IMG/VR virus record: IMGVR_UViG_3300030380_000288
Coordinates: 1-29,322 of that record
Source: a virus
Length of the DNA: 29,322 bases
Reading direction: 5' to 3' (one strand)
Shown here: one piece after another, positions 14,383 through 23,031 of the stretch
How positions within the stretch are numbered: the stretch's first letter is position 1
How the letters are laid out: every line of letters starts with the position of its first letter
The notes under the pieces: generated by a model
The model's input: only the letters and a program-made list of their open reading frames with translations
Database searches by the model: none
Told to the model about the DNA's origin: nothing
Translations under genes and position numbers: made by a program

Positions 14383-14574
14383 ATGGAAAAACCAGGTTAC
14401 AAAACTACTGAATTCTGGCTGGCCGTCGTGGCCGGTGCTTTGGGTGCAACGATTGCATCAGGTGCTCTTCCCAGTGAAGGCCCTTGGGTGCAAGCTGTGG
14501 CACTCCTCCAAACTGCTCTTATCTCGATGGGCTACACAGGTGCCCGTCTCGCTCTTAAATCCTACGGCGAGTAA
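14383..14574 (+). CDS. Holin candidate, two membrane segments
   Basis: 63 residues. After the start MEKPGYKTTEFW come two hydrophobic segments, about residues 13-29 (LAVVAGALGATIASGAL) and 37-53 (VQAVALLQTALISMGY), separated by a short Pro/Gly turn, and a short basic tail. This fits class II holins, which form membrane lesions that release endolysin. AGGTGA lies just before ATG 14383. The next two genes look like membrane/lipoprotein spanin components, which strengthens the lysis assignment. Confidence 0.65.
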   Translation: MEKPGYKTTEFWLAVVAGALGATIASGALPSEGPWVQAVALLQTALISMGYTGARLALKSYGE

Positions 14575-14741
14575 TGTGGAATGCCTTGGCCTCTATCGTG
14601 GTGGCCCTTCTACAAGTATGGGTTAAAGACGTACTTCAAAATAAGAATGAGGCGGTTGACTCTACCCCTCCTGCTGATGTCCGTGGGCGTTGGCATAACA
14701 GGGTGCAAGAGTTCAAACGTCGTATTCGTGGAGGCCAGTGA
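14574..14741 (+). CDS. Small membrane protein, i-spanin-like (Rz-like) candidate
   Basis: ATG 14574 overlaps the holin stop (TAATG). The 55-residue product starts MWNALASIVVALLQVWV, one N-terminal membrane segment, followed by a charged soluble part ending RVQEFKRRIRGGQ. This is the topology of an inner-membrane spanin subunit, though it is much shorter than lambda Rz (153). A lipoprotein ORF starts inside it in another frame at 14647, the nesting seen for Rz/Rz1 pairs. The tight coupling and nesting support a real gene. The spanin function is inferred. Confidence 0.6.
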   Translation: MWNALASIVVALLQVWVKDVLQNKNEAVDSTPPADVRGRWHNRVQEFKRRIRGGQ

Positions 14742-14886
14742 TGGCCTCGTGAGACTTGGCCCCGATGTTCGGGGTCATGTTTATTTCTGGAATGGTTCCG
14801 CGTGGGAACTATCCAACAACCCTGTAGACCTCCCTGAAGGGTGGTATGCGGGATCTATGAATGGTGCTGAAGAAGTTACAGAATGA
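14647..14886 (+). CDS. Lipoprotein nested in the preceding gene, o-spanin-like candidate
   Basis: ATG 14647 gives 79 residues with a lipoprotein signal: MRR, hydrophobic LTLPLLLMSVGVG, then the lipobox ITGC with lipidated Cys at residue 20. The mature part (about 60 residues) contains VYFWNGSAWELS and LPEGWYAG. It starts in the +1 frame 73 bases inside the 55-residue gene and overlaps it by 95 bases. Partial nesting of a lipoprotein gene in a membrane-protein gene is typical of spanin pairs, but the mature part is not proline-rich as in Rz1, so a different outer-membrane role, such as exclusion, remains possible. The ribosome site is weak, suggesting coupling. Confidence 0.65.
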   Translation: MRRLTLPLLLMSVGVGITGCKSSNVVFVEASDGLVRLGPDVRGHVYFWNGSAWELSNNPVDLPEGWYAGSMNGAEEVTE

Positions 14887-14975
14887 ACTTTGGCCCTGCT
14901 GCGGCGGGACAACCTCTGGGAACCTAAACCAATCAGCTCAGTCAACCAACTTCTTTTTAAGAAAGGAATCCAACT

Positions 14976-16085
14976 ATGGCTGGTGAAAACCAAGTAATGA
15001 ACCCAATCGGGATTTCTCGACTGGGTGCTAGTAACCTCGGAACAGACAAAGACGCTCTGTTCCTCAAGGTCTTCTCAGGTGAAGTCCTTCAAGTGTTTGA
15101 AGAGAACAACGCTCTTCTCCCTCTCGTTCGTCAACGTACGATCTCATCCGGTAAGTCCGCTCAGTTCCCCGTGACTGGCGTTGCTACCGCTAAGTATCAC
15201 ACACCTGGCGATTCCATTATGGCTTCTGGTCTTGATGCCGACGCAGCTGGTGGCAACACTGGCGATGGCATCTTGAACTCAAGCAAGTACCTCACCAACA
15301 TGTCTCACACTGAGCGTGTGATTTCCATCGACGGTATGCTCGTCTCCTCGGCCTTCATTGGTGATATCGACGAAGCCAAGAACCACTACGATGTGCGTTC
15401 CGCTTACTCGACCCAAATCGGTCGTGAGCTTGCTTACCACGCTGACAAGGCTTTGATCCGTACCTGTATCGCAGGTGCTCGTAAGACCGCTGACCGCTTC
15501 GGTGGATCTGACGCTAAGTTCTTGGGCGATCAAGTTGCTCTCGATGCTGATAGTGATGGCGTTGAAGGTTCTGAAATCGTCACTGGCCTCTTTACTGTGG
15601 CCCAGAAGATGGACGAAGCCAGCGTGCCTACTGACGGACGCTACTGTGTCTTGAGCCCTGCCAACTACTACAAGTTGGTGAACACGGCGAATGACAGCGT
15701 GCTTCGTGCTATCAACCGCGACTTCGGTAACGAAGGTAACGGTTCGATTGCTCGTGGTGAGATTGTGCAGGTCGCAGGTCTTCGGATCCTGAAGTCCAAC
15801 CACATCCCATCTGCTAACGAGTCTTCTTCTCAGGACGCAGTGCTCGGTGATGACCTCATCAACAATGATGTGTTCACTTCCGACGGTGGATACTCTGGTG
15901 CAAACTTCACCACCACCGAAGGTATCTGCTTCCAAACCGAAGGTCTGGGCACCGTCAAGTTGCTCGATCTCGCTATGGAATCTGAGTACCAGCTCGACCG
16001 CCTCGGCACCCTGATGGTTGCCAAGTATGCAATGGGTCACGGCATCCTCCGCGAGGAATGCTTGTTCGAGTTGACCACCTCGTAA
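14976..16085 (+). CDS. Major capsid protein, T7 gp10-like
   Basis: 369 residues (T7 gp10A has 345), HK97-fold capsid protein of T7-like phages. Typical features are the N-terminal FLKVFSGEVLQVFEENNALLPLVRQRTI, the VISIDGMLVSSAFIGDIDEA segment and RILKSNHIPSA near residue 270. It builds the icosahedral head. A strong ribosome site, GAAAGGA at 14961-14967, follows an 89-base leader, and a strong terminator comes after the gene, both expected for the most highly made protein. I see no frameshift extension as in T7 gp10B. Confidence 0.95.
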   Translation: MAGENQVMNPIGISRLGASNLGTDKDALFLKVFSGEVLQVFEENNALLPLVRQRTISSGKSAQFPVTGVATAKYHTPGDSIMASGLDADAAGGNTGDGILNSSKYLTNMSHTERVISIDGMLVSSAFIGDIDEAKNHYDVRSAYSTQIGRELAYHADKALIRTCIAGARKTADRFGGSDAKFLGDQVALDADSDGVEGSEIVTGLFTVAQKMDEASVPTDGRYCVLSPANYYKLVNTANDSVLRAINRDFGNEGNGSIARGEIVQVAGLRILKSNHIPSANESSSQDAVLGDDLINNDVFTSDGGYSGANFTTTEGICFQTEGLGTVKLLDLAMESEYQLDRLGTLMVAKYAMGHGILREECLFELTTS

Positions 16086-16110
16086 TAAACGAGACATCTA
16101 ATTTTCACAG

Positions 16111-16142
16111 CGGGCCCTCGAAAGAGGGCTCGTTGCTTTTCT
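16111..16142 (+). terminator. Intrinsic terminator after the capsid gene (T-phi position)
   Basis: CGGGCCCTC at 16111-16119 pairs with GAGGGCTCG at 16124-16132 through nine base pairs (one G-U) around a GAAA tetraloop, followed by TTGCTTTTCT. T7 places its main terminator T-phi at the same spot between gp10 and gp11. Confidence 0.9.
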
Positions 16143-16155
16143 ATAGGAGAACCCC

Positions 16156-16794
16156 ATGCCCGCACGAACAACTGAACTAGAGTCCGTGAACACCATGCTT
16201 TCCACCATTGGTGAGCCTCCGGTGAACTCACTGACTGGTCAGCAAACTGCTGATGCCGCCATCGCCAAGAACATTCTTGATGAGGTGTCTCGTGATGTAC
16301 AAACTGCGGGATGGCACTTCAACACCCAATACGGTGTCACTCTTTCTCCTTCCTCTGACGGCACGATCTCTATCGGATCTGATATTGTTCGTGTTGATGT
16401 GGACAACCGAGTGAACACCGCGACCAACCAACCAACGACCCTCACATCTCACGACAGTCGTGACATTGTGCAGCGTGGGTCTAAGTTGTTTGATCGGGCC
16501 AACAACACCACCACGTTCACTTCGAGCGTGAAGGTCACGACGGTCACTCTGTTGGAGTTTGAAGACCTTCCAGAGCCTGCTCGTCGATACATCACGATCC
16601 GCTCTGCCCGTATCTTCCAGGACCGGATGGTTGGCTCTCAGAAGCACAATGCTTTCACCCTGCGTGACGAGATGGGTGCTATGGCTGTCCTCCGTGAGTT
16701 TGAGGGCGATACGGCTGACCACAACATCTTCAACAACTATGACACGGCCATCATTGTGAACCGTGGCAACGCTATCCGAGGAGCCAGCTTCTAA
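16156..16794 (+). CDS. Tail tubular protein A, T7 gp11-like
   Basis: 212 residues (T7 gp11 has 196). The N-terminal ESVNTMLSTIGEPPVNSL with DEVSRDVQTAGWHFNTQ is the hallmark of the gp11 family. It forms the ring between portal and nozzle. The ribosome site AGGAGA lies about seven bases before ATG 16156, directly after the terminator. The stop overlaps the start of the nozzle gene (TAATG). Confidence 0.95.
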   Translation: MPARTTELESVNTMLSTIGEPPVNSLTGQQTADAAIAKNILDEVSRDVQTAGWHFNTQYGVTLSPSSDGTISIGSDIVRVDVDNRVNTATNQPTTLTSHDSRDIVQRGSKLFDRANNTTTFTSSVKVTTVTLLEFEDLPEPARRYITIRSARIFQDRMVGSQKHNAFTLRDEMGAMAVLREFEGDTADHNIFNNYDTAIIVNRGNAIRGASF

Positions 16795-19346
16795 TGCTTG
16801 TTGCTTACCCGATCCCCAACTTGACGGGCGGCGTGAGCCAACAACCGGCAAACAGTCGGCCCATTGGTCAGTGCGAGTCTTCGGTCAATGCCGTCCCTCA
16901 CCCTATCGAGGGGCTGACCAAAAGACCGCCAGCGAACCATGTCAAAGAGTTGATGATGGCCCCAACCAACACGCCCTTCATCCAACCAATCAACCGCAGC
17001 TCCACTGAGCAATACATTGTGACAATTGATGGTACTGGTAAAACGGGTGTCAAAGTCTTTGACCTAGATGGTGTAGAGCAGACGGTCAACGTAGATGCTA
17101 ATGTTGTTGATGCGTACTTACAATCATCAACGCCTCGTGACACCTTCAAGATGACCACCGTGGCTGATGTGTCTTTCATTGCAAACACTGCGACACCGGT
17201 GGCAATGGATACAAGTATTACGTCCAAGTATTCTTTGGATCTCACATCACCGCCCTTTGAGGCTTTGATTGATGTGAAGGGAAGTCCTTCGAGCTTTCAA
17301 GAGCTTGACATCAAAGTGTACTTAAGCTCTGATAACCTTTTTGATGGGGATAATTCACCCAATACAACCATCACAGATCCTCTTTTTACTACATTCCCTG
17401 AATCAGGCAGTTCAGATACGGCAAAATTCACAGGTAATACATCTGCCGCAAAAATTGCAAGACGAATTAGAGATAAGGCTGACTTTGATGCAACAAACCG
17501 TCAGAGCAGCGACACTGGTGAATTTAGCACATCTTCAAATGCTATTAAGACCAATCGGGAGCGAGACAACACATCCACGGTTTATCTGAGAAATACAACG
17601 CCTGCGGACTTTGAGTTAACGATTGATGATGGGCTAAATAATGCAGTAATCTTGGGTATTAAAGATAAGGTAGATAACTTTACTGATCTGCCTCCTATTG
17701 CCAAGAACAAAATGTTAATTGAGGTTGCAGGCAGTCCCGAGACAGAGATTGATGATTACTACGTCCGCTTCGAGCGTGATGGTGGATCTGATGTTGGTGT
17801 TGGTAAAGGCCGCTGGGTTGAGACAACCGCTGGCGGGCTGAACAACAACTACGACTTCAACACGATGCCCCTGATCCTGATCCGCAGGCCCGACAACCAG
17901 TTCGACCTCAAGCGAGCTGATGGTGTTGACCCATCCTCTAACGTCCACGCTGATGTGAAGTATGAGGACTTCAAGTTTGCTCCACGACAAGTGGGGGATG
18001 CTTTGACCAACCCCAACCCATCTTTCGTCGGCCTCAAGATCACTGATATCGCGTTCTTCAAGAACCGCCTGGTGTTTATCTCTGGCGAGAATGTGATCCT
18101 GTCAGAGACTGCTCAATATTTCAACTTCTTCCGGACAACCCTCACAACGCTCAAGGACTCTGCTCCTATTGATGTGACGGTCGGTGGTACGTCTGTCAAC
18201 AAGCTGGAAGCTGCTGTCCCGTTTGCAGACCAGCTTGTGCTTTTCTCCTCGCAGGCTCAGTTCACCCTCCAAGGTGAGGGTGTATTGACACCTAAGACTG
18301 TCTCTATCACTCCGGCAACAAACTTCGACATCACTAGCAATCTCCGGCCCAGTGTCTCTGGCAACAGCCTGTTCTTCGGGTTCCCCAGAGGCAGCTTCAG
18401 TGGGCTGCGAGAGTATTACAAGACCAACGATACTGATGTCCAGTTTGATGCCATTGAGATCAGTCGGGATGTCCCGAAGTACATCAACGGCACCATCAAG
18501 ACCATTGCTTCCTCCAGCCATGAGAACTTGGTGGTGGCGTTGACGGATACTGACCCCACCTCCCTGTATGTTTACCGCTACTTCATGGCGGGCACCCAGC
18601 GTGTCCAGTCAGCGTGGACTAAGTTCACCTTCGAGAGCCGTAACATCGTTGACATCTTCTTCCGTGAGACAAGCCTGTATATGGTGATGACCAACGGAGG
18701 CAAGCTCGTGCTTGAAGAGATGGACATGGAGTCGGGCCTCAAGGATGATGGCGTGACTTATGTGACCTATCTGGATCGTCGTGTGAAGAAGACCAGTGGC
18801 ACATTCGATCAGGCCACAGGTAAAACCACATTTACTGGTTTGGACTACACCCCCACAGCATCGGCCCAAGTGGTGCGTAACGATGGGCTGATCCTCAAGG
18901 TAACTGACCAAGCCGACGGATCAATCAGTGTTGAGGGTGACTTCAACACCTCTACCGTCTACATCGGTGAGCCTTACACCATGACCTATGAGTTCTCTGA
19001 GCCAGTCATGCAGTCTGAATCAGGAGGGCGTAGAGTCCCTGTGGTGAATGGACGCCAGCAGATCCGATACATGACAGTGATCTTCGATGACACCTCGTTC
19101 TTCTCTATCAAGGTGACGCCTGAGTTTGGTGAGACTTTCACCTACCCATACAGCGGCAAGTTCATCGCTGATGGCTCTGCAACCCTGGGAACGCTGGTGG
19201 TGCAGGATGAGACTTTCCGTGTCCCTGTGTTCGCCCAGACCGACAAGGTGAAGGTCGAGCTCATCAACGACAGTCCGCTGCCCTCCAACTTCCAGTCAGC
19301 GACCTTTGAAATCAACTACACAACCCGTGTGCGTCAACGTCTGTGA
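16794..19346 (+). CDS. Tail tubular protein B (nozzle), T7 gp12-like
   Basis: 850 residues (T7 gp12 has 794). The start PIPNLTGGVSQQPANSRPIGQC and FKNRLVFISGENVILSET are characteristic. It forms the tail nozzle through which DNA passes. Residues about 160-310 (bases 17281-17740) are encoded by clearly AT-richer DNA (35-40% GC in sampled lines against 57% at 18181-18240). That suggests a swapped surface domain within a conserved frame. The next gene starts on its stop codon (GTGA). Confidence 0.93.
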   Translation: MLVAYPIPNLTGGVSQQPANSRPIGQCESSVNAVPHPIEGLTKRPPANHVKELMMAPTNTPFIQPINRSSTEQYIVTIDGTGKTGVKVFDLDGVEQTVNVDANVVDAYLQSSTPRDTFKMTTVADVSFIANTATPVAMDTSITSKYSLDLTSPPFEALIDVKGSPSSFQELDIKVYLSSDNLFDGDNSPNTTITDPLFTTFPESGSSDTAKFTGNTSAAKIARRIRDKADFDATNRQSSDTGEFSTSSNAIKTNRERDNTSTVYLRNTTPADFELTIDDGLNNAVILGIKDKVDNFTDLPPIAKNKMLIEVAGSPETEIDDYYVRFERDGGSDVGVGKGRWVETTAGGLNNNYDFNTMPLILIRRPDNQFDLKRADGVDPSSNVHADVKYEDFKFAPRQVGDALTNPNPSFVGLKITDIAFFKNRLVFISGENVILSETAQYFNFFRTTLTTLKDSAPIDVTVGGTSVNKLEAAVPFADQLVLFSSQAQFTLQGEGVLTPKTVSITPATNFDITSNLRPSVSGNSLFFGFPRGSFSGLREYYKTNDTDVQFDAIEISRDVPKYINGTIKTIASSSHENLVVALTDTDPTSLYVYRYFMAGTQRVQSAWTKFTFESRNIVDIFFRETSLYMVMTNGGKLVLEEMDMESGLKDDGVTYVTYLDRRVKKTSGTFDQATGKTTFTGLDYTPTASAQVVRNDGLILKVTDQADGSISVEGDFNTSTVYIGEPYTMTYEFSEPVMQSESGGRRVPVVNGRQQIRYMTVIFDDTSFFSIKVTPEFGETFTYPYSGKFIADGSATLGTLVVQDETFRVPVFAQTDKVKVELINDSPLPSNFQSATFEINYTTRVRQRL

Positions 19347-19780
19347 TTACCTTCAGGACACCTACTGTTCCTGATATTGCTCACATCGCCAACAATCTGC
19401 GACAGGGCGACTATGAGGAAATCGAAGCACTCGGAGAGAAACCATTCGAGGCAATCATGGATGGCTACCTACATGGGCAGACCAAGGTTGCTTGTCTCGA
19501 CAAACCCATCTGTATCTTTGGTGTTACGGATCATGGGCCTGCGGGCCAGATTTGGATGCTGGGGACAGATGACATTCGTAAGGTGCCCGTTGAGTTCTGC
19601 AAGAAATCGAAGCAGATCGTCGATGAGTACCAGCAGCAGTATGAAGTTCTGTGGAACATCATTGACTGCCGCAACACCGGAAACATTGCTTGGCTGAAGT
19701 GGCTAGGCTTTGAGTTCGGAGATCCTTTTAATCATGGCCCTGCGGGGTATCAATTCATGGAGTTTTCAAGATGGCAATAG
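19343..19780 (+). CDS. Internal virion protein gp13-like, GNAT-fold
   Basis: 145 residues (T7 gp13 has 138). The start MITFRTPTVPDIAHIANNLR, the middle PICIFGVTDHGPAGQIWMLGTD and the end GNIAWLKWLGFEF follow the layout of T7 gp13 and of GNAT-type acetyltransferase folds. In T7 gp13 is an assembly factor needed for the inner core. Whether acetyl-CoA binding is retained is not evident. GTG 19343 overlaps the nozzle stop codon. Confidence 0.82.
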   Translation: MITFRTPTVPDIAHIANNLRQGDYEEIEALGEKPFEAIMDGYLHGQTKVACLDKPICIFGVTDHGPAGQIWMLGTDDIRKVPVEFCKKSKQIVDEYQQQYEVLWNIIDCRNTGNIAWLKWLGFEFGDPFNHGPAGYQFMEFSRWQ

Positions 19781-20466
19781 GAATGGTTATGGCCGGTCTT
19801 GGCATTGCCAACTCTATTATGGGGTTTGGTGCTGCCAAACGGAAAGCCCGGGCCGAAAACGAATATAGATACCGACTTCAGATCCAACGTAACCAGCAGT
19901 ATGCCCAACAGATTGCATACCAACGCCAGCTCATGGCTGCTCAGTCTGCCCGATATCGAGCCCAGGCTAAGGCGGCAAAGACCCGACTTGAAGGCCAGTA
20001 CACAGATACTTTGGAAGCCATCTCGGAGAGAAAAGAGAATGCCGCAAGTCAGATCAACAACATCTTCGTCCAGTCTCAAAATGCCCAAGGGTCAGATATG
20101 GCTCGACGAGGTGAGTCACTGACTGAGGGCAACAGCGTTGTGGCCCTTCAACAACAATTCCAACGCAATCAAGCGACTCTCAGCGAAGTTCAACACAACG
20201 CTCTGGAGTCGTTTATGCGTCGATCCCAGAACCAACTCAAGACTGCTAGAGACGCTACAGCGGCCCAACTGGCAGGATCTCGTCCAATGCCTATGGCACC
20301 TATCGCTCCACCGGATCAACTGCAACAAGCTCAGGGGCCGAGTACAGCAGGGCTACTAATGAACATCGGCTCCAACATTGCTTCGGGGTACATGGCAGGA
20401 GCTCAGATGCTGCCTGATGGTGTCCCGGCCACTTTCAATAATGCTATGTTTGGGCCTGAAGGATAA
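19771..20466 (+). CDS. Internal virion protein gp14-like (ejected core protein)
   Basis: 231 residues (T7 gp14 has 196). It starts with a glycine-rich hydrophobic segment (MVMAGLGIANSIMGFGAAKRK) followed by a long Gln/Ala/Arg-rich helical region, the composition of T7 gp14, which inserts in the host outer membrane after ejection. The C-terminal part has PMPMAPIAPP and a second hydrophobic stretch near GLLMNIGSNIASGYM. It overlaps the preceding gene by ten bases. Position and architecture give the assignment. Confidence 0.85.
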   Translation: MAIGMVMAGLGIANSIMGFGAAKRKARAENEYRYRLQIQRNQQYAQQIAYQRQLMAAQSARYRAQAKAAKTRLEGQYTDTLEAISERKENAASQINNIFVQSQNAQGSDMARRGESLTEGNSVVALQQQFQRNQATLSEVQHNALESFMRRSQNQLKTARDATAAQLAGSRPMPMAPIAPPDQLQQAQGPSTAGLLMNIGSNIASGYMAGAQMLPDGVPATFNNAMFGPEG

Positions 20467-20469
20467 ACC

Positions 20470-23031
20470 ATGTCACAATTCACAGCACCCGCAGGCATCC
20501 TTGGCCGTCCCGACTTCTCAGGCGATGACTACACCCTTCAGGCATTCCAGAACCTGTCCAATACTCTTGGTCAGTTGGCAACCACCAACGCTAAGAGAGA
20601 GGTTGAACAAGCCTATGAGTATGGCCTCATGGTTGAGCAACTGGGAGCAGAGGAAGCCAAGAATGCTTCTGAGTTCGGCAAGTTGGTTGACCAAGGAAAG
20701 GTCAGTAATCTCGCCAACTCTTGGATCGAGGTGGGTGGTCAAGTAGGCCGAGCCAAGAAAGACTTCATCTCTTGGTCAACTATGGCTGAAGAGAACATGA
20801 ATCTGTCCCTAGACAACAATCAGTTCGGTTTGCGGGAAGGGGACAACCCAGAAGAGTCTTACAACAACTGGAAAGCCTCTGTGCTGGCGGATCAACGCCA
20901 GAAGATGAATGGTGCTGGGTACTACTACGGTAAGACCTTTGGTGGTCTTATGGACAAGTGGGAGTCCGAGTTCAAGCCTCGGGCATTCAAGGCTCGTGCA
21001 GCTTTGCAGCGTGACGATCTTCGTCGTGGTGTGGCTGACGATATTACGGATAAGGTGAAAAAGAAAGCTAAGGACCTTCCAGGGCTGATGTCCGACCTGA
21101 CCACGATGTTGTCTAACACAGAAAACCGTGGTGCCCTCGGCAACGAGGGATACCGTAAGTACGTCTACGATGTGCTTGAGCAACTTGCCGAAAATCCAGA
21201 TACTGCTGTAGCTGCCAACCATGCCCTTGAGAACATGCGTGAAGAGACGGGCCTCAGGTGGGCAGATCACTACGCAGAAGAGCTCAACGCTTCTGAAAAC
21301 AGGCGTGATGCTGCCTCGATGCCTCAGCTCACTGAAGACGCAAGAGATGCCGTATATCTTGCAATTCAGGCAAACCGAACTAAGGGTGATGATGTTGAGT
21401 TCAAACTGTTGGCTGCCAACATGTCCCACTTGCCTGAAGAGGCCCAACATAAAGCCATTACAGGGGCCCTACGACAAGCCGCTGATGACTTTGTTACTAA
21501 TAAAAACCCTGAAGGCATGGAGGTTCTTCTGGATCAGCTTGAGGACACTAAGTCCCCCACTGGTGAACCTTACAGTGAGGTGATGGGTATTGAGATTGCG
21601 TCGATCCGTAACTATCTCAAGAAGGGCGAAGAAGATGCTGACGCTAAGAAGCTCCAGAAACTTCAACTCGATACCGCTTTGGCTGAAGGTAAGTTGGAGG
21701 GTGCACTGGGCTTTGTCGTAACTGAAATTCAACAAGAGGCGGAGCAGAACGGTGGAGCTGTAGACATCAGTGAAAGAGAAGTCAGAGAAAGAGTTATGGC
21801 CCGCCTAGAGGCTATGGGAGAAGATAGATTCTTCACTGAAGGTGATGTGTTCTTCGATGCTCAAAACTCATTCTTCACAAGTGGTGTGGGTACATTTGCT
21901 TCCTCATATAGAGCCATTGGCGAAGATCAAAGGGAGACAGGTGCGGAGGTTCTCCAACAAATCATTCGAGACAATCCCACTGATGTATCAGCTGCTATCA
22001 GACAACTACAAACGGCGGGCGTAGGTCTAAGGGCGGACACTCTTCAAACAATCAAAGTAAGGCTCGATGGATATTACGAAGCAATGTCGCAGACAAGACA
22101 ATCTTCTCAAGCTACGCACAAGCGGAACTTGATGACAGCACTAGACACAAAGTTTGGATTCAGGGATCTGAGCGAAGGCAAAATTGGTCTTAGTAATTTT
22201 AAAAGTCAATCTCAGATCATTGCAGCAAATGATTTCCTAGATCAACTCGATACTCAATACTCTGAAAGTTTGTCCGCAAAAATAGATGGGTATCAAACTA
22301 TGAACCCTGACGAGCCAATCACTGCTGACATCATGGCAACCTTTGCTGCGGAAGCATCAAAAGAAGTGATTGAAGCAGCGACAGCAGATGGTGCTTTCAC
22401 TTACGAAAGCCCTCAATCCATGATTGAACGCATCAAGGCCGCAGGGGAAGAAAGAGATTTTGGCACACGAGGCTCAGTCTTACCAACTAGTGGGGCCGAA
22501 GTTGGCGGTGGTGCCTTCTTTACGGATAATCTTCAAAAAAACATTGGAGACTTGCGGACAGCAATTCAGAATCAGGACGCATCAACTGCTGCCTCTGAGC
22601 TTGCCTTGATTAGACCTCAAGCTGACAGCCTGATTAACACTGTTGAAAGGGGCATCCAACTAACAGGTCAAAACCTTTCGGCCTACCCCATTTCACGTTT
22701 GTTTACTCAACAACGACCTGTCTCAATCGAAGAACTTGAGAGGGGCACGTTTGATACTGAGCAGGGCCCAGATGACATTTCACTGACAGGCTTCAACTAC
22801 GATCCAACAGTTCAACCCATGTTTGATGGTATGGCTGATCTTGAGTCCGCCATCAAGGAATACAACGATGTTGGATCGGCTGGTGGAGACATTAATACAA
22901 CTCGTATTATTCGGCTTATCAACACAATCAACAAACGAGCGGCAGCGAGTGATGACATTACAGGTGTTCGGAGTTTTGAAGCGTTCCTCAGTTTCCAGAA
23001 AGACCTATTTGAATTTAGAGGGTATAACTAA
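20470..23031 (+). CDS. Internal virion protein gp15-like (ejected core protein)
   Basis: 853 residues (T7 gp15 has 747), mostly helical, charged, and without cysteine in the parts I checked. Early segments such as LQAFQNLSNTLGQLATTNAKREVE and LANSWIEVGGQVGRAKKDF resemble gp15-type core proteins, which with gp16 form the periplasmic conduit for DNA entry. AAGGAT lies just before ATG 20470. Bases around 22080-22700 are AT-richer (38% GC at 22141-22200), another mosaic patch. The stop overlaps the next start (TAATG). Confidence 0.85.
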   Translation: MSQFTAPAGILGRPDFSGDDYTLQAFQNLSNTLGQLATTNAKREVEQAYEYGLMVEQLGAEEAKNASEFGKLVDQGKVSNLANSWIEVGGQVGRAKKDFISWSTMAEENMNLSLDNNQFGLREGDNPEESYNNWKASVLADQRQKMNGAGYYYGKTFGGLMDKWESEFKPRAFKARAALQRDDLRRGVADDITDKVKKKAKDLPGLMSDLTTMLSNTENRGALGNEGYRKYVYDVLEQLAENPDTAVAANHALENMREETGLRWADHYAEELNASENRRDAASMPQLTEDARDAVYLAIQANRTKGDDVEFKLLAANMSHLPEEAQHKAITGALRQAADDFVTNKNPEGMEVLLDQLEDTKSPTGEPYSEVMGIEIASIRNYLKKGEEDADAKKLQKLQLDTALAEGKLEGALGFVVTEIQQEAEQNGGAVDISEREVRERVMARLEAMGEDRFFTEGDVFFDAQNSFFTSGVGTFASSYRAIGEDQRETGAEVLQQIIRDNPTDVSAAIRQLQTAGVGLRADTLQTIKVRLDGYYEAMSQTRQSSQATHKRNLMTALDTKFGFRDLSEGKIGLSNFKSQSQIIAANDFLDQLDTQYSESLSAKIDGYQTMNPDEPITADIMATFAAEASKEVIEAATADGAFTYESPQSMIERIKAAGEERDFGTRGSVLPTSGAEVGGGAFFTDNLQKNIGDLRTAIQNQDASTAASELALIRPQADSLINTVERGIQLTGQNLSAYPISRLFTQQRPVSIEELERGTFDTEQGPDDISLTGFNYDPTVQPMFDGMADLESAIKEYNDVGSAGGDINTTRIIRLINTINKRAAASDDITGVRSFEAFLSFQKDLFEFRGYN

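Noticed and set aside
15279-16097. 272-codon open frame on the minus strand opposite the capsid gene
   Set aside because: It has no ribosome site or motif and is fully antisense to a strongly constrained capsid gene with biased codons; it is a codon-bias shadow.
16141-16150. CTATAGGAGA resembling the 3' end of a T7 promoter
   Set aside because: The upstream T7 promoter bases are absent, the GGAGA is the gp11 ribosome site, and I found no repeated longer motif elsewhere.
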